Notes under the pieces: generated by a model
Database searches by the model: none
Told to the model about the DNA's origin: nothing
Seen by the model: the letters and a program-made list of their open reading frames with translations, nothing else
Translations under genes and position numbers: made by a program
Source of the DNA: Rhodovastum atsumiense
Lineage (GTDB): Bacteria > Pseudomonadota > Alphaproteobacteria > Acetobacterales > Acetobacteraceae
Length of the DNA: 64,000 nucleotides
Direction: 5' to 3'
NCBI RefSeq assembly: GCF_937425535.1
Contig: NZ_OW485601.1
Coordinates: forward strand, 5,687,501 to 5,751,500
Part shown: piece by piece, positions 36,151 to 44,227 of the stretch
Position numbering within the stretch: position 1 is the stretch's first letter
How the letters are laid out: each line of letters begins with the position of its first letter

Positions 36151-36549
36151 TCATTTCCAGCGCGCGAGCGTCACCCGGGTTCCTTCACCGGACCGGGAGA
36201 CGATGTGAAATTCGTTGCAGAGCCGCCTGGCGCCGCCGAGCCCCAGGCCGAGGCCGCCGCCGGTGGTGAAGCCGTCGGTCAGGGCCTGCTCGATGTCGGG
36301 GATGCCGGGGCCCTGGTCCTCGAAGGTCAGGCGCACGCCGCGGCGCGGGCCATCGCTCAGGGTCTCGATCAGCACGGAGCCGCCGCCGCCATAGTCGAGC
36401 GTGTTGCGTGCGATCTCGCTGGCGGCGGTGATGATCTTGGTCTGGTCGACCAGGCCCAGCCCGGCCTGGACCGCATGCAGCCGCACGGCCTGGCGGATGC
36501 GCACGACGTCGTCGCTGCTGCGGATGGGCAGGCTTTCACGCCCGGGCAC
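36151..36549 (-). CDS. rsbT: Stressosome switch kinase RsbT
   Basis: A 132-residue serine/threonine kinase of the GHKL fold that phosphorylates RsbS and RsbR in the stressosome and is released on stress. N box with Glu 45 and Asn 49 (EIARNTLDYGGGG), G1 box DQGPGI at 78-83, and Gly-rich lid GGGLGLGLGGARRL. The GTG start lies inside the end of rsbS (14-base overlap), typical of stressosome operons. In Bacillus RsbT then activates RsbU; there is no RsbU or SigB here. Confidence 0.92.
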   Translation of the reverse strand: MPGRESLPIRSSDDVVRIRQAVRLHAVQAGLGLVDQTKIITAASEIARNTLDYGGGGSVLIETLSDGPRRGVRLTFEDQGPGIPDIEQALTDGFTTGGGLGLGLGGARRLCNEFHIVSRSGEGTRVTLARWK

Positions 36550-36892
36550 GGCGGATCAGCGCCATGCCGCGCTCGACATTGAGCGCGGTCCGCACGCCGG
36601 GCAGCGAGAGGCCGAGTTCGACCAGGGTGATCGCCACCGCGGGCCGCATCCCCACCACCACCGTCTCGGCGTCGAGCACGCGGGAGACGGCGGCGATGTT
36701 GCCGAGCATGCGACCGATGAAGCTGTCGACGATCTCGAGGGAGGAGATGTCGATCATCACCCCGCGCGCCCCGGTGGCGGCGATGCGGTTGGTCAGGTCC
36801 TCCTCAAGCGCCAGGACCAACTGGTCGTGCATGTCGACCTGGATGGAGACCAGCAGCGCGTCGCCCATCCTGAGGATCGGAATGCGGTCCAT
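36536..36892 (-). CDS. rsbS: Stressosome scaffold RsbS (STAS)
   Basis: A 118-residue single STAS domain. The segment DISSLEIVDSFIGRML matches the Bacillus RsbS phosphorylation site, the equivalent Ser being 57. The next conserved stretch is GMRPAVAITLVELGL. It would assemble with RsbR into the 1.8-MDa stressosome core and hold RsbT. ATG 36892 (MDRIPILRMG) is chosen over in-frame upstream codons because it gives the family length; the rsbR stop lies 10 bases before. Confidence 0.93.
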   Translation of the reverse strand: MDRIPILRMGDALLVSIQVDMHDQLVLALEEDLTNRIAATGARGVMIDISSLEIVDSFIGRMLGNIAAVSRVLDAETVVVGMRPAVAITLVELGLSLPGVRTALNVERGMALIRRARA

Positions 36893-36902
36893 CCTGCTTG
36901 CG

Positions 36903-37751
36903 TCACGCGCGTGGGGCGGAGGCGATGACCTCGCGGCCGATACGACGCAGCGCCAACGCCAGGGCGTCGGCAAGCGTTGCCTTGGACACGACGTTCAGCT
37001 CGACGCCGAGATGGACCATGGTCTGGGCGATCTGCGGGCGGATGCCGCTGACGATGCAGTCCGCCCCCATCAGCCGAGCCGCGGCGACGGTCTTCAGCAG
37101 ATGCTGGGCGACCAGCGTGTCGACGGTCGGCACGCCGGTGATATCGATGATCGCGATCTCGGCGCTGTGATCGACGATGCTCTGCAGCAGGTTCTCCATC
37201 ACCACCTGGGTGCGCTGCGAATCCAGCGTGCCGATCAGCGGCAGCGCCAGCACGCCGTCCCACAGCTTGACCACCGGCGTCGACAGCTCGGCGATCTCCT
37301 GCTGCTGGCGGACGATGATCTCCTCGCGGTTGCGCTGGTAGATCTCGAAGGCATGCAGCCCGAGGGTGTCGATCACCTGGGTGATGTCCCAGACCATGCG
37401 CGCATCGCCACGGTTGCGCTCGATCGTGGCGAAGACCGGCTGCTTGAGCGAGAACACGAAGATGGCGGTCTCGGCGCCGGAGAAGCCCTGCAGCGCGCGG
37501 CTGCGCGAAATCTCGGTGAGGCTGTCGCGCAGCGGGGCATAGTCGGGTGCGGCGGCATCGGTGCCGGCGGCGGCGAGGGCGGTGGCGAGGCGGTGCAGCA
37601 CGGTGCGGCACTGCGCCTGCAGTTCACCCTCGCGCAGCCGGCCGGACTGCAACGCCCCCTGCTGGCGCAGCAGGTCGAGCCAGTGCGCCAGGATGTCCGG
37701 CTCGTGCGCGGCGATGAGGGTGGCGAGATCGGACGGGGAAGCCTGGGACAT
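36903..37751 (-). CDS. rsbR: Stressosome sensor RsbR (N-terminal sensor plus STAS)
   Basis: A 282-residue protein with an N-terminal helical sensor domain (about 1-150, RsbRD_N-like rather than clearly globin), a linker helix (NREEIIVRQQQEIAELSTPV) and a C-terminal STAS domain. Both RsbR phosphorylation positions are conserved: Thr 212 in DITGVPTVDT and Thr 244 in GIRPQIAQT. It is the first gene of a six-gene operon. ATG 37751 is preceded by a modest GGAGCG site. The input signal is unknown; no haem or flavin motif was recognised. Confidence 0.92.
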   Translation of the reverse strand: MSQASPSDLATLIAAHEPDILAHWLDLLRQQGALQSGRLREGELQAQCRTVLHRLATALAAAGTDAAAPDYAPLRDSLTEISRSRALQGFSGAETAIFVFSLKQPVFATIERNRGDARMVWDITQVIDTLGLHAFEIYQRNREEIIVRQQQEIAELSTPVVKLWDGVLALPLIGTLDSQRTQVVMENLLQSIVDHSAEIAIIDITGVPTVDTLVAQHLLKTVAAARLMGADCIVSGIRPQIAQTMVHLGVELNVVSKATLADALALALRRIGREVIASAPRA

Positions 37752-38098
37752 ACCGGCGCAACGCTCCTGGTCAGGAATGGGGGCGGAATGGCTGGTGAAG
37801 GATTTGGGTGAGTGTAGGAGGGGCCTCGGCAGCGGGAAACGCACCGGGCTCCTGCCCGGGGGGCCATGGCGGCGCAAACGCGGTCACATGACCTTGAGAA
37901 GCGGTCCGGTCCCCCACGCCCTGCACGGCACGCATCCGCGGAAATGCAGGCGTGCGGAGGGCAACCGGAGGGCGAGCCCACCCGAGGTTGCGGGGCGCGA
38001 GACGACTGGCCTAGAAGGGGCGCCGTTGGCGGCGCCCGTCATCATGCGCTGACCCAGGCGGCCCGGCCGCTTCTCCTTTTCCAACATCGTTGCGTCAA
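37752..38098. promoter_or_regulatory. Divergent control region between stressosome and SPFH operons
   Basis: These 347 bases separate the minus-strand stressosome operon from the plus-strand SPFH/P-type ATPase operon and hold no convincing gene. Two hairpins are visible: CCGGGC-TCCT-GCCCGG (37844-37859) and GGGCGCCG-TTGG-CGGCGCCC (38018-38037). No clear sigma-70 boxes or EcfG-type GGAAC site were found. The placement allows shared regulation of both operons. Confidence 0.4.
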
Positions 38099-39982
38099 AT
38101 GAACGATCTTCCCGCTGCACGCCTCGAGCCTGCACATCTTGATCCTGGGCGCCCCGAGCCAGGGGAAGGTGCGGCGCTGCCGGACCGGGCCACCGCGGCG
38201 TCGGCGCTGCGGCTGGTGCGCCGGCTGACATTGGGCCTCGCCCTGGCGGCTGCCCTGCTGGCGGCGCCGCCGGCCCTGGCCGGGGTGTTTCCCTCTGTCA
38301 CGATGCTGCGGGAACTGGGCCGTGCCCCGTTCATGACCTTGCCCCTGGCGGCCCTGCTGGTGGCCCTGGCCGGGTTCGCCGGCAGTTGGGCGATGGCCTG
38401 GGCGAGGGGGCGCGGCGACCCCGATCTGGTGCGGCGCGCGGCGCGCTGGCCGCAGGCGCTGCTGGTGGTGCCGCTGGCCGGGGCGGTGGCCGCGGCCGTG
38501 CTGCTGCCACGGGCAGCGATCCCGCCGGCCGCCCCGGAGACGGCCTGGCTGTGGGGCGGGACCATGGTCGTCCTGGCCTTCCCGCTGCTGCTGGCCGAGC
38601 GGGTGCTGGCGACCCTGCCGCCGGCGCGGCTGCCGGAGGCGCCGGCGCTGCGCGGCCTGATCTTCCTGCCCACGATCCTCCTGCCGGCTGCCGGCCTGCT
38701 GGAAATCGCCGCCGGGCTGGGGGCGCCGTCCCTGGCCGGGCGGCTGGCGACGGCGTTGTCGCTGCTGCCCTGCGCCATCGCCGCCGAGCTGGCCCTGCGC
38801 GCGGCCGGGCGCTGCTTCCTGCCGCCGCCGCCGGCCGCCGAGGCTCGCGCGGCGGTGCGCTCGGTGCTGGCCCGCCTGCTGGCCGAGGGGCCGAGGGCAG
38901 GGGGGCTGGCCGCGCCGGTGCGGCAGCACCTGGGCATCGATTTCACCCGGAGCTGGGCGCTGGCCTATGTCCGCGCCGCCTTCGCGCCGCTGGTGCTGGC
39001 GCTGCTGCTGCTGTCCTGGGGCCTGAGCGGCGTCGCCATCGTCGGGGTCGACCGGCGCGCCGTCTATGAACGCTTCGGGGCGCCGGTGCGGGTGCTGCAG
39101 CCGGGGCTGCATCTGGTGTTGCCCTGGCCGCTCGGCCGGTTGCGAGCGGTCGAATTCGGCACCGTCCACGAAGTCGGTCTGAAGCGCGGTGATGCCGTCC
39201 CGGACCGCTTCGGCGCCGAGGATATTCCGCCGCCCGGTGCCGACCGCCTGTGGGAGCGCAGCCACGCCAACGAGACCTGGTTCCTGATCGCCGCCGCGCG
39301 TAACGGCCAGCAGAGCTTCCACATGGTCAACGCCGATATCCGGCTGTTCTACCGGATCGGGCTCGGCGACGCGGACGCGCTGCGCGCCACCTATGGCGTG
39401 GTCGACCTGCCGTTGCTGCTGCGCCGGATGGCGGGGCGGGTGATGGCGGGCTTCTTCGCCGGGCGCACGCTGGAAGCGGCGCTGGGCGAGAACCGCGAGG
39501 CCATGGCCGAGCGGCTGCGCGCCGTGCTGCAGCGCGACCTGGATGCGGCGGGCACCGGGCTCGACCTCACCGCGGTCATGATCGATGCGATCCATCCGCC
39601 CGGCGGCGCCGCCGATGCCTACCATGCCGTGCAGGCGGCGCAGATCAGCGCCGAGGCAAGCATTTCTGCCGAGCGCGGCCGGGCCCATGCCACCCAGGCG
39701 GAAGCCTGGCAGGGCGTGGCGGCGCTGGCCACCGATGCCCGGGCGACCTCGGCGGAGCTGGTCAACACGGCGACCGCCGACGCCACCCGTTTCGCCGCCG
39801 ACCGCGACGCCGCTGCGGCCGCCGGCCGCGCCTTCCTGTTCGAACGCCGCCTTTCCAGCCTCGCCACCGCCCTGACCTCGATGGACCTGCTGGTGGTCGA
39901 TCATCGCCTCGGCGGTGCGGAGGCGCCGCTGATCGACCTGCGCCCGCCCACCAGCAGCCTCGGCAAGGAGCCCACGAATTGA
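38099..39982 (+). CDS. SPFH (HflK-like) protein with large polytopic N-terminal domain
   Basis: A 627-residue membrane protein. Residues about 40-315 hold six or seven hydrophobic segments, far more than the single anchor of HflK. An SPFH/band-7 domain follows (about 315-560; VGVDRRAVYERFGAPVRVLQ, LHLVLPWPLGRL) and then an Ala-rich helical tail (SAEASISAERGRAHATQAEA). SPFH proteins build membrane scaffolds and HflK/C regulates FtsH. ATG 38099 is used; TTG 38090 is possible. It is the first of four genes with overlapping ends, so a complex with the other SPFH proteins and the ATPase is likely. Confidence 0.85.
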   Translation: MNDLPAARLEPAHLDPGRPEPGEGAALPDRATAASALRLVRRLTLGLALAAALLAAPPALAGVFPSVTMLRELGRAPFMTLPLAALLVALAGFAGSWAMAWARGRGDPDLVRRAARWPQALLVVPLAGAVAAAVLLPRAAIPPAAPETAWLWGGTMVVLAFPLLLAERVLATLPPARLPEAPALRGLIFLPTILLPAAGLLEIAAGLGAPSLAGRLATALSLLPCAIAAELALRAAGRCFLPPPPAAEARAAVRSVLARLLAEGPRAGGLAAPVRQHLGIDFTRSWALAYVRAAFAPLVLALLLLSWGLSGVAIVGVDRRAVYERFGAPVRVLQPGLHLVLPWPLGRLRAVEFGTVHEVGLKRGDAVPDRFGAEDIPPPGADRLWERSHANETWFLIAAARNGQQSFHMVNADIRLFYRIGLGDADALRATYGVVDLPLLLRRMAGRVMAGFFAGRTLEAALGENREAMAERLRAVLQRDLDAAGTGLDLTAVMIDAIHPPGGAADAYHAVQAAQISAEASISAERGRAHATQAEAWQGVAALATDARATSAELVNTATADATRFAADRDAAAAAGRAFLFERRLSSLATALTSMDLLVVDHRLGGAEAPLIDLRPPTSSLGKEPTN

Positions 39983-40914
39983 TCCCGATGCCACGCCTGC
40001 TGCAGGCCACGCTGCGCTTCACCCTGGCCGGCATCGTGCTGGCGGGGGCCGGGCTGGCCGGAACCGCCGTCATGGTCAGCTCCGGCGAGGCGGTGGTGGT
40101 GACCCAGTTCGGCGCCCCGGTGCGGGTGCTCACCGAGCCGGGGCTCGCCTGGAAGCTGCCGGCGCCGCTGCAGGCCACCATCCCCGTCGATTTGCGCCTG
40201 CGCACCAGCTCGACCGGGCTGCAGGACGTAGGCACTCGCGACGGGCTGCGCATCCTGGTGCAGACCTACGTCGCGTGGCAGGTGCCGCCCGAGCCCGAGC
40301 GCGTCCGCCAGTTTCTGCGCGCGGTCCGCAACGATCCGGACGAGGCGGCGCGCCAGTTGCGCAGCTTCGTCGGCTCAGCGCTGCAGGTCACCGCCAGCAG
40401 CTTCGATCTGGCCGACCTGGTCAACACCGATCCCGCCCGGCTGCGCCTCGGCGCCTTCGAGCAGCGGCTGAAGGCGCAGGTGGAAGGGCAGGTGCTGCAG
40501 ACCTACGGCATCCAGGTGCAGCAGGTCGGCATCGAGACGCTCAGCCTGCCCGACGCCAGCCTCGTCGCCACGGTGGCTCGCATGCGCTCCGAGCGCGAGA
40601 CGGTGGCCGCCGAGCGCACCGCGGAAGGGCTGCGCGCCGCCGCCGAGGTCCGCTTCAACGCCGAGCGCGACGCCCGCATCACCATCGCCCGCGCCCGCAC
40701 CGAGGCGGCGGAGATCGAGGCCACGGCACGGCGCGAGGCGGCGGAGATCCAGGGCCGCGCCTATGCGGCCGACCCGCAGCTTTACATGATGCTGCGCGGT
40801 CTCGACACGCTGGGACAGGTGGTCGGCAGCAACACCCGGCTGGTGCTGCGCACCGATGCCGCGCCGTTCTCGCTGCTGGTGCAGGAACCCCTCGCGGCGG
40901 AGCCGCGGAAATGA
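39979..40914 (+). CDS. SPFH domain protein (HflC-like)
   Basis: A 311-residue protein with one N-terminal membrane anchor (about 8-35), an SPFH domain (VVVTQFGAPVRVLTEPGLAWKLPAP at the start, in two overlapping blocks) and a helical Ala/Arg/Glu tail (ARTEAAEIEATARREAA), the HflC layout. TTG 39979 overlaps the previous stop (TTGA) and has AAGGAG 9 bases upstream, so it is preferred over ATG 39988. It is the probable partner of the HflK-like protein before it. No ftsH gene is nearby. Confidence 0.88.
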   Translation: MIPMPRLLQATLRFTLAGIVLAGAGLAGTAVMVSSGEAVVVTQFGAPVRVLTEPGLAWKLPAPLQATIPVDLRLRTSSTGLQDVGTRDGLRILVQTYVAWQVPPEPERVRQFLRAVRNDPDEAARQLRSFVGSALQVTASSFDLADLVNTDPARLRLGAFEQRLKAQVEGQVLQTYGIQVQQVGIETLSLPDASLVATVARMRSERETVAAERTAEGLRAAAEVRFNAERDARITIARARTEAAEIEATARREAAEIQGRAYAADPQLYMMLRGLDTLGQVVGSNTRLVLRTDAAPFSLLVQEPLAAEPRK

Positions 40915-41918
40915 CCGCCGGCCCTCTCGCGGGGGACGGGACGCCGGACGGGCCGGTCGTCCAGTCGCTGCGGATCAGCTTCCGCGTGCTGTCGCTGGCC
41001 ACGCTGCTGCTCGGGCTGGGTTGGGCCGTTTCCAATTGCCGCCAGGTGCCGCCGGAGTCGCAGATCGTCGTCACCCGGTTCGGCGACGTCGTGCGGGTGC
41101 AGCAGGCCGGGTTGCTGCTGGCCTGGCCACGGCCGATCGAGCAGGTCGAACTGCTGCCGGCGCCGGCGCGCCAGAACGAGATGAAGGTGACCGCGCGCAA
41201 TCCCGCTTTGCCGGACGGCGCCGGCACCTACCTGACCGGCGACGCCGGCGCGGTGCTGCTGGGCGGGACGCTGACCTGGCGCATCGTCGATCCGGTCGCC
41301 TATTTCCAGAGTCGCACCCATGTTGCCCCGGCGCTGAACCGGCTGTTCGCCGCCAGCGCGGTCAGCATCGCGGCGGGACGCTCGATCGACCGCTTCCTGG
41401 TGGTGCGGACCGAGCGCGACGGTGCCGACCCGCAGGTCCAGGCCCAGCGCCAGGCGCTGCGCGGCGAACTGGTGGAAGAGATCAACCGCCGGCTCCGTGC
41501 GCTGGAGACGGCGGGCGCGCCGCTCGGCGTCGAGGTGACCCGGGCCGATCTGGAAGCGTCGTTGCCCGCGCAGGCCCGGCCGGGCTTCGATGCGGTGCTG
41601 GCGGCCACCCAGCGCGCCGAGCAACGCCTCGCCGATGCCCGCACCGAGGCCACCCGCACCCTGCAGACCGCCGACCGCGAATCCGACCGCATCGTGACCC
41701 AGGCGCGCGGCGAGGCGGAGGAGCGGGTCGGGAAGGTCCGTACCGAGGTCGCCGCCGTGGCCGCGCTGGCGGCGCGCGACGCGCCCGCCGGCCGTCCCGC
41801 CTTGCTGGACCAGTTCTACCGCGAGCGCATCGCCGCGGTGCTGGGCCAGGCCGGCCGGGTGATCACCGTGGACCCGCAGGGCAGCAACCGCCTGATCCTG
41901 CCCGGAATACAGCCATGA
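40911..41918 (+). CDS. Third SPFH domain protein (HflK/HflC-like)
   Basis: A 335-residue protein: membrane anchor about 25-45 (VLSLATLLLGLGWAVSNC), SPFH domain (IVVTRFGDVVRVQQAGLLL, LTWRIVDPVAYFQSRTHV) and a coiled C-terminal tail. It is more diverged than the second SPFH gene. Start ATG overlaps the previous TGA (ATGA), and its own stop overlaps the ATPase ATG the same way. Three SPFH genes in a row is unusual; HflK and HflC normally come as a pair. Confidence 0.86.
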   Translation: MTAGPLAGDGTPDGPVVQSLRISFRVLSLATLLLGLGWAVSNCRQVPPESQIVVTRFGDVVRVQQAGLLLAWPRPIEQVELLPAPARQNEMKVTARNPALPDGAGTYLTGDAGAVLLGGTLTWRIVDPVAYFQSRTHVAPALNRLFAASAVSIAAGRSIDRFLVVRTERDGADPQVQAQRQALRGELVEEINRRLRALETAGAPLGVEVTRADLEASLPAQARPGFDAVLAATQRAEQRLADARTEATRTLQTADRESDRIVTQARGEAEERVGKVRTEVAAVAALAARDAPAGRPALLDQFYRERIAAVLGQAGRVITVDPQGSNRLILPGIQP

Positions 41919-43846
41919 GCATGAGTGCCACCGTCACCGAGTTGCCGACCGGGATGCTGGCGCGCAGCGAGCGGCTGCTGCTCGGGGCGCGGCTGACCCT
42001 GGCCATGCTCGCCGCCGGCTTGCTGGTGGTAGCGCTGGCCTGGGAGTTCGCCGTGCCCGAAGGGACGGCAGTGGCGACCCTGGTGGCGAGCACCGCCGCG
42101 GCGCTGGTCGCCGTGCCGGTGCTGATGGCCGCCTGGCAGAGCCTGCGCGCGCCGAGCCTGCACGGCATCGCCGACCGGCTGATCGCGCTGGCGCTGATCG
42201 CCGCCTGGGCGAATGGCGACATGATGACGGCGGCGGTGCTGCCGATCGTCATGATCATCGGCCATGTGCTGGAGGAACGCAGCCTGCTCGGCTCGCGCGA
42301 GGCGATCCGGGCACTCGGCCGCCTGACCGAGACGCAGGCGCGGCGGCTGCGCGGCGGCGTGGTGGAGATCGTGCCTGCCGCCTCGCTGCGTCCGGGCGAT
42401 CTTGTGGAACTGCGGGCCGGCGACCGCGTGCCGGCGGACGGCATCGTGCGGGCAGGGACCGCCAGCCTCGACATGGCCTCGCTGACCGGGGAATCGGTGC
42501 CGGTGGACGTCACGGTCGGCGAGACGGCGCTGCTCGGCGCCATCGCCACCAACGGCCGGCTGGAGGTCGAAGTCACGCTGACCGGCGCCGACACCACGCT
42601 CGGCCGGATCATTGCGCTGATGCGGGCGGCGGAAGACGCCAAGCCGCCGGTCACGCGGCTGCTGGAGCGCTATGCCGGGCAGTATCTGTCGCTGGTGCTG
42701 GTGATCGCCGGCGGCACCTGGTTCGCCTCGGGCAACATGGCGGCGACCCTGGCGGTGCTGGTCGCCGCCTGTCCCTGTGCCCTGGTGCTGGCGGCGCCGG
42801 CCACCGCGATCGCCGCCATCGCGGTGGCGGCGCGGCACGGCATCCTGATCAAGGGCGCCGCCTTCCTTGAAAGCCTCGCCGATGTCAGGTCGGTGGTGTT
42901 CGACAAGACCGGCACCCTGACCACCGGCGAGCTGTCGCTGGCCCGTGCCATGCCGTGCGCGGGGACGACGGAGCGGGACTTGCTGCTGGTCGCGGCGAGC
43001 CTCGGGGTTGCCAGCAGCCATCCGGTGAGCCGGGCCGCCGTCCGCGCCGCGATGCGGGCCGCGCCGGACGCGGCGTCGCCCGCCGTGACCGGGCTGCGGG
43101 AGGAAGGCGGTTTCGGCATGACCGGCAGTTGCGCCGGCGTGCCGGTCGCCTTCGGGCGGCCGGAGCTGTTCGGGCGGCTCGGGGTCGCGGTGCCGCCGGT
43201 CCCGGCGCATGACGGCCCGATCGCCGGGGTCGGCCGCGACGGCGTGTTCCTGGGATGGCTGCTGTTCGCCGACGCGCCGCGCCCGGAAGCCGCCTCGGTG
43301 CTGGCCGAGTTGCGGGGGCTGGGGCTGGAGCGGCAGTTGCTGCTGACCGGCGACCGGGCCGCCGTGGCACGACGCATCGGCGGCGAGCTCGGCATTCCCG
43401 AAATCTGCGCCGAGACCTTGCCCGAGCAGAAGATGCAGCGGGTGCAGCAGGAGACCCGCAACGGGTTTCCGCCCTTGGTGGTCGGGGACGGTATCAACGA
43501 CTCGCTGGCCTTGCGGGCCGGCGCGGTCGGTGTCGCCATGGGGGCGCAGGGCACTGACGTGGCATTGGCCTCGGCCGACGTGGTGCTGATCACCAGCGAC
43601 CTGCGGCGGATCGCCACCGCGATCCGGCTCAGCCGGCGCTGCCGCCGCACCATCCAGGTCAATGTCGCGATCGGCCTGGGCTGGACGATGGTGCTGGTGG
43701 CGCTGGCGGCCGCCGGCCTGCTGGGCGCCCAGGGCGCGGTGATCGCCGCCTTGCTGCATAACCTGTCCACCTTCATCGGCCTGGCCAATGCCGGGCGGCT
43801 GCTGCTGTTCGACGAGACCGGACGCGCGGTGCCGCCAACGCCATGA
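41915..43846 (+). CDS. P1B-type metal ATPase without N-terminal HMA domain
   Basis: A 643-residue heavy-metal ATPase. CPC is at 286-288, the phosphorylated Asp of DKTGT at 330, the actuator loop reads SLTGESVP, and an HP motif SSHPVSR is present. There is no CxxC metal-binding domain, and the first membrane segments start near residue 27. The hinge reads GDGINDSLAL (524-533), lacking the near-universal Pro after the residue following Asp. The C-terminal helix HNLSTFIGLANAGRLLLF differs from copper ATPases. It is tightly coupled to three SPFH genes; substrate unknown (possibly Zn, Co, Mn or another metal). Confidence 0.9.
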   Translation: MSMSATVTELPTGMLARSERLLLGARLTLAMLAAGLLVVALAWEFAVPEGTAVATLVASTAAALVAVPVLMAAWQSLRAPSLHGIADRLIALALIAAWANGDMMTAAVLPIVMIIGHVLEERSLLGSREAIRALGRLTETQARRLRGGVVEIVPAASLRPGDLVELRAGDRVPADGIVRAGTASLDMASLTGESVPVDVTVGETALLGAIATNGRLEVEVTLTGADTTLGRIIALMRAAEDAKPPVTRLLERYAGQYLSLVLVIAGGTWFASGNMAATLAVLVAACPCALVLAAPATAIAAIAVAARHGILIKGAAFLESLADVRSVVFDKTGTLTTGELSLARAMPCAGTTERDLLLVAASLGVASSHPVSRAAVRAAMRAAPDAASPAVTGLREEGGFGMTGSCAGVPVAFGRPELFGRLGVAVPPVPAHDGPIAGVGRDGVFLGWLLFADAPRPEAASVLAELRGLGLERQLLLTGDRAAVARRIGGELGIPEICAETLPEQKMQRVQQETRNGFPPLVVGDGINDSLALRAGAVGVAMGAQGTDVALASADVVLITSDLRRIATAIRLSRRCRRTIQVNVAIGLGWTMVLVALAAAGLLGAQGAVIAALLHNLSTFIGLANAGRLLLFDETGRAVPPTP

Positions 43847-43971
43847 CCGTGGCCCGGCGGCCCGGGTTCCGGCATGCTGACTTTCCATAATATATCTTAT
43901 ACGACTATCCTGTCAGGCTGAAGACGCCCGCCTCATTCTACCATGAGATGCAGGACGGCTTCCGCACCGGG

Positions 43972-44208
43972 TCAGTTGGCCAGCCAGCGCGCAATGTCCT
44001 CGGCCCTGGGCACCCCGCCCGCATGCACCACCTTGCCGTCGACCACGATGCCTGGGGTGGACGCAATGCCATAGCCTGCGATCGCGGCGTAATCGGTCAC
44101 CTTTTCGATGTGGACGGCCACGCCGAGCCGGGTGGCCTCGGCCTGCACCATCTCGGCGGTGGTCGTGCAGCGCCTGCACCCCGGGCCGAGAACCTTCACG
44201 TCCTTCAT
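43972..44208 (-). CDS. Thioredoxin-like small protein (TM0996 family)
   Basis: A 78-residue thioredoxin-fold protein with CRRC (Cys 11/14) and the STPGIVVDGKVV segment (cis-Pro) typical of the redox-active disulfide protein 2 family. Such genes regularly follow ArsP-like permease genes and may hand over or reduce the metalloid. Good ribosome site GGGAG. It ends the operon arsR-permease-thioredoxin, 19 bases after the permease stop. Function inferred from context only. Confidence 0.85.
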   Translation of the reverse strand: MKDVKVLGPGCRRCTTTAEMVQAEATRLGVAVHIEKVTDYAAIAGYGIASTPGIVVDGKVVHAGGVPRAEDIARWLAN

Positions 44209-44227
44209 GGGATGTCTCCCGCTTTCG

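Noticed and set aside
38042-39994. 650-codon open frame on the minus strand
   Set aside because: Antisense to the first SPFH gene; composition is Gln/Arg/Gly-rich nonsense typical of shadow frames.
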